DNA of 64,000 nt, from the NCBI GenBank assembly GCA_963989245.1, contig OZ022341.1, positions 46,544,725 to 46,608,724 on the forward strand. The letters are read 5' to 3'. Positions 12,598 through 23,411 of this stretch are shown one piece after another. The notes beneath the pieces are model-generated. The model did no database searches. It had not been told where the DNA came from and was given only the letters and a program-made list of their open reading frames with translations. A program made the position numbers and the translations under genes. This DNA is from Nansenia antarctica. Taxonomy: Eukaryota; Chordata; Actinopteri; Argentiniformes; Microstomatidae. The stretch's first letter is position 1. Every line of letters starts with the position of its first letter.

Positions 12598-13060
12598 TCT
12601 TTATTGTCATTGATATAGTACAGGTACCAAACAACGACATTTGGGAGGGGGGGCTCCCCTGGTGCTAGGAAAAAAAAACTAAAAACAAGAAGGGAAAAGA
12701 GCTGGTTTACATAAATAAAGGCTATGTACACTATCCACTATACTATACTATACAAATAAAACACTGTGCTGTACTCTATGCTATGCTATACCTATTCTAA
12801 CATTTCCTATTCTCTGAACCTTATGTACCCTAGGGTTGTCATATTGCACATAGTGTTATTGCACATTCATTTAAAGTGTCGCAGTTTGCAGGTTTGAAAT
12901 GTACACAGTTGTGTTTCAGTATTACACTTGATTTCAATCTAGTAGCTGCCATCAATTTGTCTAGATTGTCCAGGGCCTAGAACCTAGGTCTTTGCTGTGT
13001 TCAGGGCCTGGATGGCCCTGGGGTAGAAGCTGAGCTTCAGTCTGTTTTCAAGATGAGTTT
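12598..13060 (-). mobile_element. 3'-terminal fragment of a CR1/L2-type non-LTR retrotransposon
   Basis: Read on the minus strand the fragment ends in AATGACAATAAAGACC followed by the (ATTC)n tail. ACAACGA and GGCCCTGGGGTAGAAGCTGAG-type motifs are usual in the 3' region of fish L2/Rex-like LINEs. No reverse transcriptase motif is readable, so this is a 5'-truncated copy. The left edge is well defined by the tail; the right edge (about 13060) is approximate. Confidence 0.6.
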
Positions 13061-14873
13061 TAAAGTGCTATATTAGCATTAGCCTTAGCTTTTAGCCAAA
13101 ATGGTCAAATATCAAAGGCCTGTTTTTTGAGATATCTAGAAATGCTTCAACATGGTAACACATTGTAGTGGCAGAGTAAAGTTGTGTGGACCAGAGTAAA
13201 GTTGTCTGTATAGGCTATTTGTGAAGGATATATAATGTTAAGCTGAATCAATATACAGCATAGAGGCAATGACAAGGTTAGTGAATGAGTGAAGCAACAT
13301 CAAGCTTCACTAGAAAGGGGGAAATGTGCTTTTCGTAAGGAAAATGTAGTGATGAACATGGGCAGGAAATAAAGCAGCAAGAGAAAAAACAACAATGACC
13401 ATTCGAGAAAGTAAATGTTATCAACAAATCAAGAGCAAAGGAAAGTAGTATAAATTATAATGTAAACACACAGTAAAAAGCAAATAAAAAGCTGCTATGC
13501 CTAAATTATAAAACATGCCTGTTATAAAACATTTTGCACGATGTGCATGATGTCATTGCTACTGCAGTGTTGATCTCTTTTAGTGTGTGATTCTGTGGGC
13601 AGGTATGTTCAAAGCTTGTGTTTGCACCATTCACTTCACCCTTGTACACTGTGGCATCATCGTCTATGGTGGGAGCCAGTGGTGCTTTGTTGGGTTTTTT
13701 CGTTGGTGTCACCTCAGTAGTGCGTGTTGTACTTAGTGTGAGGGTCTCAAGGAGGTTAGCGAACCCCAAGTTGTGAGGTGCATGCTGCCGGTACTGTCCC
13801 CAACACAGCATATTGTGTTATTGTTTGAACATGAACATTCCATCACAGTCTAGACAGTTATGGAATGTTCATGTTCAACGTTCTATTGTCCATTTAATGA
13901 AACATACCCACCTGCAGAAAAATACATCATGGCAAGATTCTGGCCCAATTACTTTTTACCATAGTAGTTACTGATGCTCTCTAGTTGTGGCATGCAACAT
14001 TTTTTTTGCCTATTTTTGAGCTATTTGACCAAAGCAAGGAAATACCACCAATAACAATACTAGTAGGAACACTGAAAATGCAAAAAGAGCACAGTGTACT
14101 GAGCCATACATCTATAAGGGATGGGGGGTAGAGCAATCTGGTCTTAGATCTGTGATAAGAACAACCTCTAGCTCGAGCCTCCTGAATTCTCCAGTTTATT
14201 CAGTGGATAATCAGTTTCAACACATCCAGTTCGTGGTAGTATATATATATATATATTATAATAACCCTACATTTCCTATAGACTCCATTGGATTTCCCAT
14301 GGGAAGACATACTTGATTGGCCCTGTACATACTTGATTGTTCAGGTTTTCTATTTTGTTTGCACAAAGCAAAGGTGAAAAAGGTAGGAGTTACAATGAAA
14401 TGCAACTGATCTGTGCATGTTGAAGTGAGAGACCCGAAAATGGGCTTTAGTCTGTGTTTTAGATTTTGTAGAGCCCTGCTGTTGTCTAGGTACCGTGTTC
14501 TTACTCCGCAAAGGGCTCTGATGAATCGGCAGCCATTACAGAGGTCTTTCCTGGACCCTCTGAAGTTGACTCATTAGCATATGAAGAAGGGTGAGTCGTA
14601 ATTGCTCTTTTAATTGATAGTGTATAATTAGCCTGTCCAAAGCAACAACGGGCAAATTTAGCCTCAAGGATTGATGTCCTTTGTGAGACCATAGTTGATA
14701 TGTTTGTACATTACTTTTCTCCCCTTGAAACAGTGCTTGATAAGGGGCTATTCATTGGGCTATTCATCCTATATTCTCTGTAATTCTCTATTATAACTCC
14801 ACATTTGTGAGAGTAGTAGCAAAAATGTTCCTCTTTATACGTCGATGGGGTCCTCTTAATGTGTGGGGACAGC

Positions 14874-14874
<1 letters not shown>
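13061..14874. other. Intronic stretch with one inverted repeat
   Basis: Apart from the hairpin at 13825-13878 I see no recognisable element. A minus-strand open frame at 13506-13811 (101 codons) has no recognisable domain and no splice context, and is treated as chance. A short (AT)n run lies near 14240-14256. Confidence 0.55.
13825..13878. repeat. Perfect 19-bp inverted repeat with a 16-bp loop
   Basis: The left arm 13825-13843 (TTGAACATGAACATTCCAT) is exactly complementary to the right arm 13860-13878. The loop contains GTCTAGAC, itself a perfect 8-bp palindrome. It could be a MITE remnant or a hairpin-forming site; no target duplication is evident. Confidence 0.9.
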
Positions 14875-14875
<1 letters not shown>

Positions 14876-14945
<70 letters not shown>

Positions 14946-14965
14946 TGTGTGTGCGTGCACGCGCG
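14876..14965. repeat. (GT)n microsatellite
   Basis: A GT run of about 64 bases is followed by GAGAGTGTGTGTGCGTGCACGC. Long open frames on both strands here are repeat artefacts. Confidence 0.97.
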
Positions 14966-15710
14966 GTGCGATGTAGATCAAGGCTCTTATTATCTACAGC
15001 TAGAATGATTTTTTCTCCTTCTTTTTTTATCACTGACCTTGGTAATACTTTATCATACATACATCAGAGAGACTGTAGTAGTATCAGACCTGTAAGGACC
15101 ATTAGGTCACTTGATCATAACAAGTAGAAAAAGGTGGCATCAACACCATCTGTGCCCAACAATCTCAACCTCTGGTTGTCCTGGCAACAGAGTGAAAACC
15201 CAATAAACCAAATCTAAATCAGTCTCTCCTTTGATAGGTATTTGGCTACATTGGTACACTATGTGCTATTTTGCCTTAGATATTACATATGATGATGAAG
15301 AGTGCAGGGTGAAACAGGAGGGAGAGTGAAGGGGGAGATGAAGGGAAGGGTGGGTGAGGGGGATGCTTGTCTTAAGCGCTCAGCCTCAAGTGCACTTCTC
15401 CTCCGAGGAAGGGCTCTTAAGCTTGATGGATGGCCGTGTGATCAATTACAGTGATTTGTCATGTGCAGAGCCGCTCATTTTCATAAACGCATTACTGACA
15501 GAGGGCCTCTAGGGGCTGCGTGTGAGTGGAAATGGACGGCTTTCTGCCACTAACATCTCTGCAACAGTTTTGAGACGTTCCACAAATGGAGACAGAGCCT
15601 GAGAGTACCTCATCAAAACAAACACCAACAAATCGTCATTACACCTATCGTGCTGTAGGGGAAAGTGGAACATTGCTATTTTCTGACATTATAATGTACA
15701 AGCATGCTCT

Positions 15711-15785
15711 ACTCCTCTCCTCACCCCTCCTCTCCCCTCCACTCCACTCCTCTCCTCTCCTCTCCTCTCCTCCTCATCTACTCTC
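15711..15785. repeat. (TCCTC)n pyrimidine-rich tract
   Basis: The tract consists of imperfect CTCCTCTCC units and is nearly pure pyrimidine on the + strand. Confidence 0.85.
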
Positions 15786-15899
15786 TCATCCTATTTGAAA
15801 CCAGTTGCCATCTTTGTCCCCCCCCACTTCATGTTTTCATGTCCTCAAGCATACCCTCCTATTGAGCTGATAGGCAAAAAGTCCACATCGTAGCACGGA

Positions 15900-16048
15900 T
15901 GGTACCTTTCGCTCCGAGTCAGGAAGGGTAGCTAAAATCAGTACGGGTACTACGGCCCGGTACGGGCCAGTTGGCAGTGGAGAAAGCAAAACAAAGCGGG
16001 CACACGGGTTCCGGTACGGTACGGTACGGTAGTGGAGAAGCGCCAAGA
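15900..16048. mobile_element. Degenerate end of a GGCGCTTxTCCACTA-family DNA transposon
   Basis: Read on the minus strand, the right edge begins GGCGCTTCTCCACTACCG and continues into tandem GTACC units. It resembles the GGYGCTTTTCCACTA terminus of the Harbinger-type element at 36500-38148. GGTAC is repeated four times at 16012-16030. No matching left terminus or target duplication is clear, so it is probably a truncated MITE. Confidence 0.45.
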
Positions 16049-16639
16049 GAACTGTGCAGCATGGATCAAATGTAACTGCCACTGAATTGTTTAATTTTCT
16101 CTCATAATCGCCCCGTACAACCGCCCCCTCCAGGGATGTAGAGGTAGAACAAAGGTGGCTCTGTACACTGGAGAAAATTATATATAAGTCAATGTTAATG
16201 TTAGATCCGCACATCTTTGCGGAAGTGGGTAGGCCAAAATGCTATTCGCCATTACATTTAAAAAGCTGTGTAAACTGTGTTTTTGTAGGTCTACCCTCCA
16301 CCACATCCCTGGAGCTTCTCATTGTTTAGACAGCACTTGTAACAGAAAATTAAAAGCTACCGATTGTTCCTTCAACATCATTATGTATTCCAACAGCCTG
16401 TTCTCTCCCGAATTGTGTGACGTGACCAGTTCTTATCAGCCAGGTACTGTCTTGGTGTTTTAACAAGCTGTTAGCGGCTCAACCACCTGGCATCAGTTGG
16501 CACAGCGGGTCCATTCCACCTGCCTTTGATCAAACACATGCATGTGTATTAGCAACATGTTGGACAGATGATGCTTCAGTGGATTGCTCATGGCAGCTCT
16601 GTAGTCAGGGAGAAATGTTTTTACTTGTTTGCCGAGCTC

Positions 16640-16780
16640 AAGGGGAAGAGGAAGGAGGAGGGGGAAGAGGAAGGAGGAGGGGGAAGAGGAAGGAGGAGGG
16701 GGGATGCTGCTGATGTACAGTTGTGGGGCAGATGAATGGGAGTGTGTTGATTGTGGGGCAGATGAATGGGAGTGTGTTGG
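16640..16780. repeat. 20-bp purine minisatellite followed by a 30-bp direct duplication
   Basis: Three copies of a GAAGAGGAAGGAGGAGGGGG unit (about 16643-16702) are followed by two near-identical 30-bp units beginning TTGTGGGGCAGATGAATGGG (16721-16780). The first block is a pure purine strand. Confidence 0.9.
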
Positions 16781-18387
16781 AGAGGAAAATTATTGGAGGC
16801 ATACCTGAGTTCCGTATTTCTTGTCTTTCTGTGCTTGATTTAGCATTGGAACCAGTGGAATAGTCTCCAAAAGCACAAGCCCCACCCATCTTGCGCTCCA
16901 GGCAGGCTCAAACCATCAATCAACCAATCAATCACTGATCGGTTGATTACTGTGAATCAGCCAATCAATCACAATGAATCGATCAATCCTCAAAATATTG
17001 CAAAGAGAAAAAAAATGCCAATTTCAGCCCAGGTCCGATGGGAAATGGTATCTGTTTATGACTTGTAGGGCCAGGAAAACCTACATTTCACTAATTTATA
17101 TTGCATTCTACTGTATGATATTTCTTCTATCTGTTATTGTTGTTATTAAATCAACACATTTGACTTGCATTTATTCCACAATACATAGTGTTTTATAACC
17201 ACGCTGGGAACAGTATGATAGTGAGTAAAGTGCTACCGGCTATTATCAGCAGAGCACACCGTGCACCACTTTTGCTCAAAGGAATCTTGCCAGTTGTCAT
17301 GCGCACAATGTAAAAATGCTTGGAAAGGCCAAGGTGCTAGGTCTTCTCTAACTTCCAATGCTGAGATGGCTGTGTCGCGACGTGGTGATGAAGTGGCACT
17401 TTCTGTGACCTGAGCGCTAGCTAGCTAGCTCTTGAGGGTGCTGCCGTCACAAGATTTGCGGGGCATGTCTAGCAGTGGAAGGAGGTGTCTAATGCACCCT
17501 CATGGCTGAGTATCTCCACTCTAATGTAGTTATATATAGATATCATTAGCTGGCCATGGCAAAATGGCTTGGTTTAAAATGTGTCTCTCTCATTTATTAC
17601 AAAAGCCAATCAGTGTAGCTTTAGCTGAGTCGAGGGCTTTTATTTATTTTATTTTTTAGAACTTCACAAGACTGGTAGAGGCCGGAGGTAGAGGCCGGAA
17701 GTTGCCTTGAATGGGCCTGGTTTTCCTTTTGCTCTGGTGTGGCTCTGTTAGAGTACTTTAATATATCCAATATATATATACTAATTATATATGGCTATTT
17801 CCTTTGCAAGAACTCATCATTGTAACATGAAATGTTAATGTTTGTATCCAAGTTTGGTCTTGGATGAGTGAGTGACCATGTTATTGGACTTGTACAGTAT
17901 GTGGGTTGTGTGGGTAAAAAGCAAAAATAATAAAGCTACTGATGCATTTCTTTTTAAATTATATTTTCAGGATAGACGCAGCAGCCTTTGATAGCTCAAA
18001 CATGTATGTTTAATTGAGATTGCATTGAGAATATATTCCTCGATACTTGGATAGCGAATTGGATAGCAGGCATTTTTAAAATTAAAATGGTGAAAATCAA
18101 CAACCAGCTGTACGTTAGTGTACATACCTGGCAGCGGTACAATACACAGCTAACCACTCTATTGAGCCTTGATACAGAAAATGATCAGTTTGCTTGTAAT
18201 TGTCTCAATGTTTATTTCCATAGTCTTCTCAGCAGCCTCAGTATAATCAACCTTTTTCTTTCCTTTGATTTTTTCATTCCTCCACCATTTGCTTCCTCTG
18301 AGCTGTATTGCGTTGTTCCCTGGAGTCGAAAGATTTCATAAATATGATCCAATCATACTGCAGCTCTCTGTCACTCTGACGATATGA

Positions 18388-18420
18388 ACACACACACATG
18401 CACCCACGCACGCATGCACG

Positions 18421-18494
<74 letters not shown>
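18388..18494. repeat. (CA)n microsatellite with CGCA block
   Basis: A GCACGCACGC-type left part is followed by an uninterrupted CA run of about 66 bases. Confidence 0.97.
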
Positions 18495-18497
<3 letters not shown>

Positions 18498-18885
18498 ACT
18501 CCCAAAGGGGACCCTGGCATCAGGTCAGGATGGGAAGAGAAATGTGTGTTATTGTGAAAGGAAACTTCTAGTATCACTCCAGGATAAATGAAATAGACAA
18601 TAACATGGTCTCTGCATAATCACTTGGTGGTTAGTAGCCTACTACATAATGACTTAATATAGCGCCAAGAGTTACTGTATTACCTGGGATGTAGTGGGTG
18701 CACACACATTTTACAGATCTTTTATTTTGGTTTCATTCAGTTTGATCCAACTTTTGGAATAGGAAGGAATCGATTGTGAGGAACAAACATGCCTCTCTTG
18801 GACATTTAAAGTAAGGAATCTTGTCAGCTCTATTCACTGTATTTCTATCTGCCAGTGGCCATGGTTTCATAGTGTTTCCCCCGTA

Positions 18886-18996
18886 CTAGCCCACACTAGT
18901 ATTGTTAGCATTTCTAGCATGTTTGTAACAAAAAGCATTACGTAATGCTTTTGTTACAAACATGCTAGAAATGCTAACAATACTGGTGTGGGCTAG
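18886..18996. repeat. Near-perfect 111-bp palindrome (no loop)
   Basis: Arms of about 55 bases run outward from the centre ATTACGTAAT at 18937-18946. They differ by a single-base indel (five A versus four T) and one substitution (ACTAGT versus ACTGGT). Termini read CTAGCCCACAC and GTGTGGGCTAG. It could be a loop-less MITE or a recent palindromic rearrangement; no flanking duplication is obvious. Confidence 0.92.
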
Positions 18997-20306
18997 GGTT
19001 TACTCACATGTTTACCTCTAACTGGCTATAATGACTTGAGGTTTTTACTGTGTCATTAACCCCATCTTGGTGCTGAGTAGAGCTCATTTAGGACACCTGG
19101 TTCTCCTCCCAAACAGGTGTGCTTCCAACGCTAGGAAGCAAAATTGGTTGTAGGTGCAGCAAAATAGTGATACCGATGTAGGCAGTCTTTACTTCCCAGT
19201 GATTATCCAGAAAGACAAGCTAGTGGACGACTCAATCAGCCTCTCCAGTATGTGAATTGCCCGTTGTTATTTTCATGGCACAATGTAACACTACAATAAA
19301 ATAACTAAATGTGAAACCCATGCCCTCCTACTTCTCTGACTTTTCCTAAATGTCTGTTTTATAACATAATACCATTGTTACCATTTCAAAATCACACATA
19401 GAAAAAAAGTATTTTAGCAAGCATTACAGTTGTTGTATTTTGGTGGTTGTAGTGTTTCAGAGTGGACTGAATTTGACATGACATACTGCTAACGTGATTG
19501 CTGCCAAGACGTCGGTCCTTTTGCTGAGATGTGCTATTTTCTCTCCATAATATGGGAAGGTCTGACATGCAGGATTCGCCAAAGATGATATGCAGGAGAG
19601 GATTCTGTCAAGTGTCATGGCCATGGAAACTGTAGTGGTGAGAACATTACAGCTCCCATTGTCAGTGTTCTGTTGAGTTGAGAAGCAGAGCTAGTGCTGC
19701 CATCTCCCAGGGAGACTGTCGGCTGTCTTTTCTAGCAGTGAGTAGCACTACTCTCTATTACTGTGTGCATTGTTGGTGCTAAAAAATACCTGTACGAGAG
19801 ATTGGTATGTACTGTATGTCTGTGTTTGTGTGTGGGTATGCAGCGTGCACCCATGTGTGCCCCCTCAGTCCATTCCAAATGCAATGATGGATGTCCTTGG
19901 TGGGCCATGGTAACCAGCTTCTTGTTTGGGTGTCTTTCAGCTCCCGTAAGAATGAAGATAGCACACACACACACAAGCAATCATTTCCTCTAGCTCTAAT
20001 CCTAATACCGAGAGAGGCAGCCTGAGCAGCATAGAGCTTAAATTGAGTAAGGCCCCTAATTACAAATAAAAGGCAACTATTTGACATGTTACTCGTCATT
20101 TGGCAGCTTTTAGGCTTTGGATGTAATGCACATCTTCTTTGACACAAGTTACATAAGGAAAACATGACTCAGCGGTCTGTTTCACCAACAGTCATAGCAG
20201 TTTCTGCATTATACAAATGTTGTGTTTGTACCATAACTTTGCCCTTAAAATGCTATTAGCCTACAGGATGGCAAAAGGTTCAAGAAACAATGAGCCAGAT
20301 CAGAAC
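18997..20306. other. Intronic stretch without recognised features
   Basis: The sequence looks unique; I see no transposon ends, exon-like segments or long tandem repeats. Open frames on both strands overlap each other around 19730-20165 and show no known domain. Confidence 0.55.
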
Positions 20307-20646
20307 CAGTGTTTCCTCTACATGCATTTATTGGTGGCGGGCCGCCACGATGGAATTTCCTCCGCCACGAATTGATTCAGTCCACACACAAAAAAAAAAA
20401 AAAAAAGTTCTCCCAAAAAATATTACAATTTTTTTTTAGCTGATTAAAATATATCTGATCCTAGATCAGCGCTATAATGGATGTTGACTAAAAGTGCACC
20501 TAAATCCACGCCCATCTCTCTCTAACCGCTGATCCAAAATCAGATTAATGACATTCAGTTGACGACGTGACACAAGGGCTCCTGATTGGTCTAAATGTGA
20601 ACTGTGGTATTATTGTTATTGTGTACAGGCCACCGCAGTGACATCC

Positions 20647-20807
20647 GGGGGGTATTCCATCAACATCGCTAAAGGGAAAATCCAGGTTTAGTCTGATAAA
20701 TCTCGCGAGAGTTCTTACAAATATCCAGGCATATTCTGATAGGTCTCGCGAGAGTTATCAAAAATAAGCCAGGATTTTCCTTTAGCGACGTTGATGGAAT
20801 ACCCCCC
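20647..20807. mobile_element. Palindromic MITE, GGGGGGTATTCCATCAAC family, copy 1
   Basis: Inverted termini GGGGGGTATTCCATCAACAT and its complement flank about 120 bases. Inside are two copies of the palindrome TCTCGCGAGA (20701-20710 and 20744-20753). The same family occurs at 27061-27207 with the same internal order, showing this is a dispersed element. Flanking TGAC/GTCA hints that the true ends may lie a few bases further out. It has no coding capacity. Confidence 0.82.
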
Positions 20808-20955
20808 AGGTCAGGTGGGCAGGTTAGGGACGAGACAACAAGAGACCGGTATTGTAGAGCTTACAGAGCGAGTTAAAATAAAGACACTTACATTGAAATA
20901 CAGAAGGACTCACGTGTATGTTTAATAGAATAACACGACATGGTGTCAGAAGTCC
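20808..20955 (+). mobile_element. Possible LTR end and primer-binding site
   Basis: An AATAAAG signal (near 20877) is followed by sequence ending ACACGACA at 20940, then TGGTGTCAGAAG starting at 20941. A terminal CA followed directly by TGGTGTCAGAAGT is the usual layout of a Ty3/Gypsy 5' LTR end and tRNA-type primer-binding site in fish. The match decays after 12-13 bases, no second LTR or pol domain is seen nearby, and the LTR start is unclear because a MITE abuts it. Confidence 0.35.
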
Positions 20956-21031
20956 TGTAAGTGAGTGTTAAGAGTTAGATCGGCCGACAAGTGTCATTTG
21001 AGCTCGTGACGGTGAGAAGGGAGAAGAAAAG

Positions 21032-21202
21032 ATGGATGCTAATGCTAACGCGGGAGCAGCTGTAGTCCAGAGAACGGCGCCAGTTTCAAGTGCTACGTTA
21101 GCAGACATTAGCAAGTCAAAAAAACGATTCTTATGTGCCGTCACTTTAGCAACGACACAGTATTGTCAAGGGGAAAAGAAGGGGAGACGATTTTTTTTTT
21201 GA
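21032..21202 (+). other. Small open frame of uncertain origin inside the hAT-like shell
   Basis: An ATG at 21032 opens 56 codons (MDANANAGAAVVQ at the start, rich in Ala, Lys and Arg towards the end), stopping in a T-run at 21200. Downstream sequence up to a possible donor AAAG/GTAAGAG at 21315-21316 reads WKNMQLKFREHLDNKR in another frame. I recognise no family. It could be the start of a retrotransposon gag-like frame or chance. Confidence 0.2.
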
Positions 21203-21854
21203 CAACGGAATTACATGCTGGAAAAACATGCAGCTAAAATTCAGGGAACATTTGGACAATAAGAGACACACGGGAGAAGTACGGGAAAACAGGGCTCATG
21301 TGGGTCTCATCAAAGGTAAGAGTTTGTTTTCTTTAACTCAGCTGATACTCAGCTGTTTACCGAATGCTCCATCTGACTGTGATTTTACTTCTGTAATGTG
21401 GTGGGTTGACATAATTCACGCACGGAACTATAGGTTGAGACTATTGTTCCGTCCGTAGTACCCAAGTTGTTTAGACTGTTTCCTTCATTAAACGTTTAGC
21501 TTTGTCATTTGATACGCCGCCTACGACTACCATCTCTCTGCACTACAGTAAACAGTTAATCAGTAACGTTAGCCGCTTTTGTGCTCATGTAGGCCTACTT
21601 CGTATTATATTATAGCTGATGATCTTTGTGTGTGTGTATGTGACTGTCAGTCACAAGTTTATATTCTGTATATTCATTTTTTTTTTTTTTGGCCATCCTC
21701 TAGTTTTGGCTGTGATTAGGAAAAAAAAAAAAAAAAAACGTTGTTTTGAGCGCGCGTGCGCGTTTCATGCGCGTGCACGTGAAAAAATCGCGCGCGCTGC
21801 GCACGCGGTCACGGCCACCCGCCACCATTGTACAAATTCCTGGAGGAAACACTG

Positions 21855-22880
21855 AGAACACATAACAATTTCCTGTCGCGACCCTTGAAAGTGTGTTATA
21901 TCTCATGTTGGATATGTGTCAATTAACAAAGTGTGCTTATGAATGTTCTCATGATTCCTGCTATACATCTGGGGCCGCTAATTAAGATGAAGTGTCACAT
22001 AATTAATGCCTGTGCTTGCCAAATTAGCACTCAATTAGTGCCATCGCATCAGAGATCAGAGAGATGTGTAAAGTGGTGTTAAACCGGTGTTAATGGGATA
22101 TGAGTCGCACAAGGAGAAGACATGTCACACTGCATATTCAGAAGTGTCGTTGAAATACACATCTGAAAGTGCATCTAGACGTGTCGATACACGCTCTCTA
22201 TGATCCGCATAAGTTAGATGAGGAAAAAGTCTCTTAAAGTCATTACTAAAAAAACTGTTGGTTGTCAACGTTTGACGCGGTACTTGAGCCAGCCGTCAGA
22301 AGCATGTCGAACTACTGTGTGCCTTGTGACGCTTGACTGAACTGAATCATATAGGCCACACACGCACGCTGTCTAACCTCAGGGGGCCCAACTAAAAACT
22401 TCACTTGCACCTTTTTTTCCTGAACACCAGCCCTTTTTCTCTGCTCACATGGTCTCGTACAGTGTGAAGGAATGTCTCGCCAAGGACACTTCAACCGCGT
22501 GTCAATCTTCAGATTCCACCAATACGATAAGACTGCTTCGAGGGAGTGAGGAGGGGACTACTGCATAATGTATAGCATGTAGAAATCAATGTTGTGGCAT
22601 AAATTACTCAGATGTTAATTAGTTGTAGATTGCGGCCCTACAAAAGGCGCATTCAGTAAGCATAATCTGAAATGCTCCAAGCAGAGAATTAGCTCTCTGC
22701 ACCTTTGAGATAAATCGTTCAAGCAATGATGTTTCAAATGACATTCCATAAAGGAACATGCCCGTATCGGGAAGTTTGGCATGTGACCAAAATGTTCATG
22801 TTCGGGGGGGGGGGGGGGGAAAGTCAATTATCTCCTGCAACAATTAATTTCATAAACTCAAGGCAAACAAGACTCACTCT
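21855..22880. other. Intronic stretch, partly CNE-like
   Basis: Positions 21968-22060 contain several homeodomain-type AATTA sites (CTAATTAAG, AATTAATG, CAATTAG) in low-repeat sequence, as seen in conserved vertebrate enhancers; this is inference from composition only. A run of 16 G lies at 22804-22819. I see no exon or RNA gene. Confidence 0.35.
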
Positions 22881-23411
22881 ACACTTTATTAGGAACACTA
22901 TACTAATACTAGTAGGGTCTCCCTTTGCTCTAAAAACAGCCTCAATTCTTCATGTTATTGATTCCACAAGATGTTGAAAACATTCCTTTGAAATTCTGGT
23001 TCATGATGACATGATTGCATCACGCAATTCCTGCAGATTTTTCAGGTGCACGTTCAAGCTTTGAATCTCCCGTACTACCACATCCCAAAGGTGTTCTATT
23101 TGATTCAGATCAGGTGACTGGGAAGGCCACTGAAGAACACTGAACTCATTGTCATGTTCATGAAGCCAGTTTGAGATGACTTTTGCTTTGTGATATGATG
23201 CATTATCATGCTGAAAGTAGCCATTAGAAGATGGCTACATTGTGGCCATGAAGGGATGTACATGGTCTGCAACAATACTCAAATATAGGCTGTGGCATTC
23301 AAGCAATGATTGATTGGTATTAACTGGCCAAAGTGTGCCAAGAAATCATTCCCCACATCATTACACCACCTGAATGAATGAGAAGGTGTACAGGTGTTCC
23401 TAATAAAGTGT
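22881..23411 (-). pseudogene. Internally deleted Tc1/mariner-like transposon
   Basis: Perfect 18-bp inverted termini ACACTTTATTAGGAACAC (22881-22898) and their complement (23394-23411) flank a transposase remnant on the minus strand. Readable C-terminal DDE blocks, upstream to downstream, are FGQLIPINHCLNATAY, GYFQHDNASYHKAKVISNW (with the second catalytic Asp), LQWPSQSPDLNQIEHLW (with the catalytic Glu) and NLQELRDAI. The N-terminal DNA-binding half and first catalytic Asp are missing: the sequence jumps from the WGNDF-like block straight to the 5' terminus near 23371. A 60-codon frame (23461-23279) covers part of it, but the start Met and flanks are not transposase. The copy is inactive, and could be mobilised only in trans if its termini are intact. 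Confidence 0.88.

Larger units (their letters stand above)
14966..18387. other. Intronic stretch with tandem repeats and a MITE end
   Basis: It contains a TCCTC-rich tract (15711-15785), a GGTAC-rich terminal fragment (15900-16048), a purine minisatellite (16640-16780) and AATC-rich sequence (16906-16985). CTAGCTAGCTAGCT occurs near 17417-17430. I see no exon or RNA gene. Confidence 0.6.
20307..21854. mobile_element. hAT-like DNA transposon shell containing nested elements
   Basis: The left end reads CAGTGTTTCCTC and the right end GAGGAAACACTG. Subterminal GGTGGCGGG (left) and its inverse (right, about 21815) extend the similarity. CAGTGTTTCC termini are typical of fish hAT elements. No hAT transposase is readable inside. 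Flanking 8-mers (ATCAGAAC and AGAACACA) are not a clean target duplication, so the boundaries may be decayed. The interior holds a MITE (20647-20807), an LTR/primer-site-like junction near 20941, and a small open frame at 21032-21202. The right subterminal region (about 21740-21815) is strikingly rich in GCGCGC compared with the surrounding AT-rich intron. Confidence 0.6.

Noticed and set aside
13506..13811. 101-codon minus-strand frame (MLCWGQYRQHAPHN...)
   Set aside because: Balanced composition made it worth a look, but no family, promoter or splice evidence supports it.
17417..17430. CTAGCTAGCTAGCT as a palindromic regulatory site
   Set aside because: A short tetranucleotide run with no further symmetry around it.
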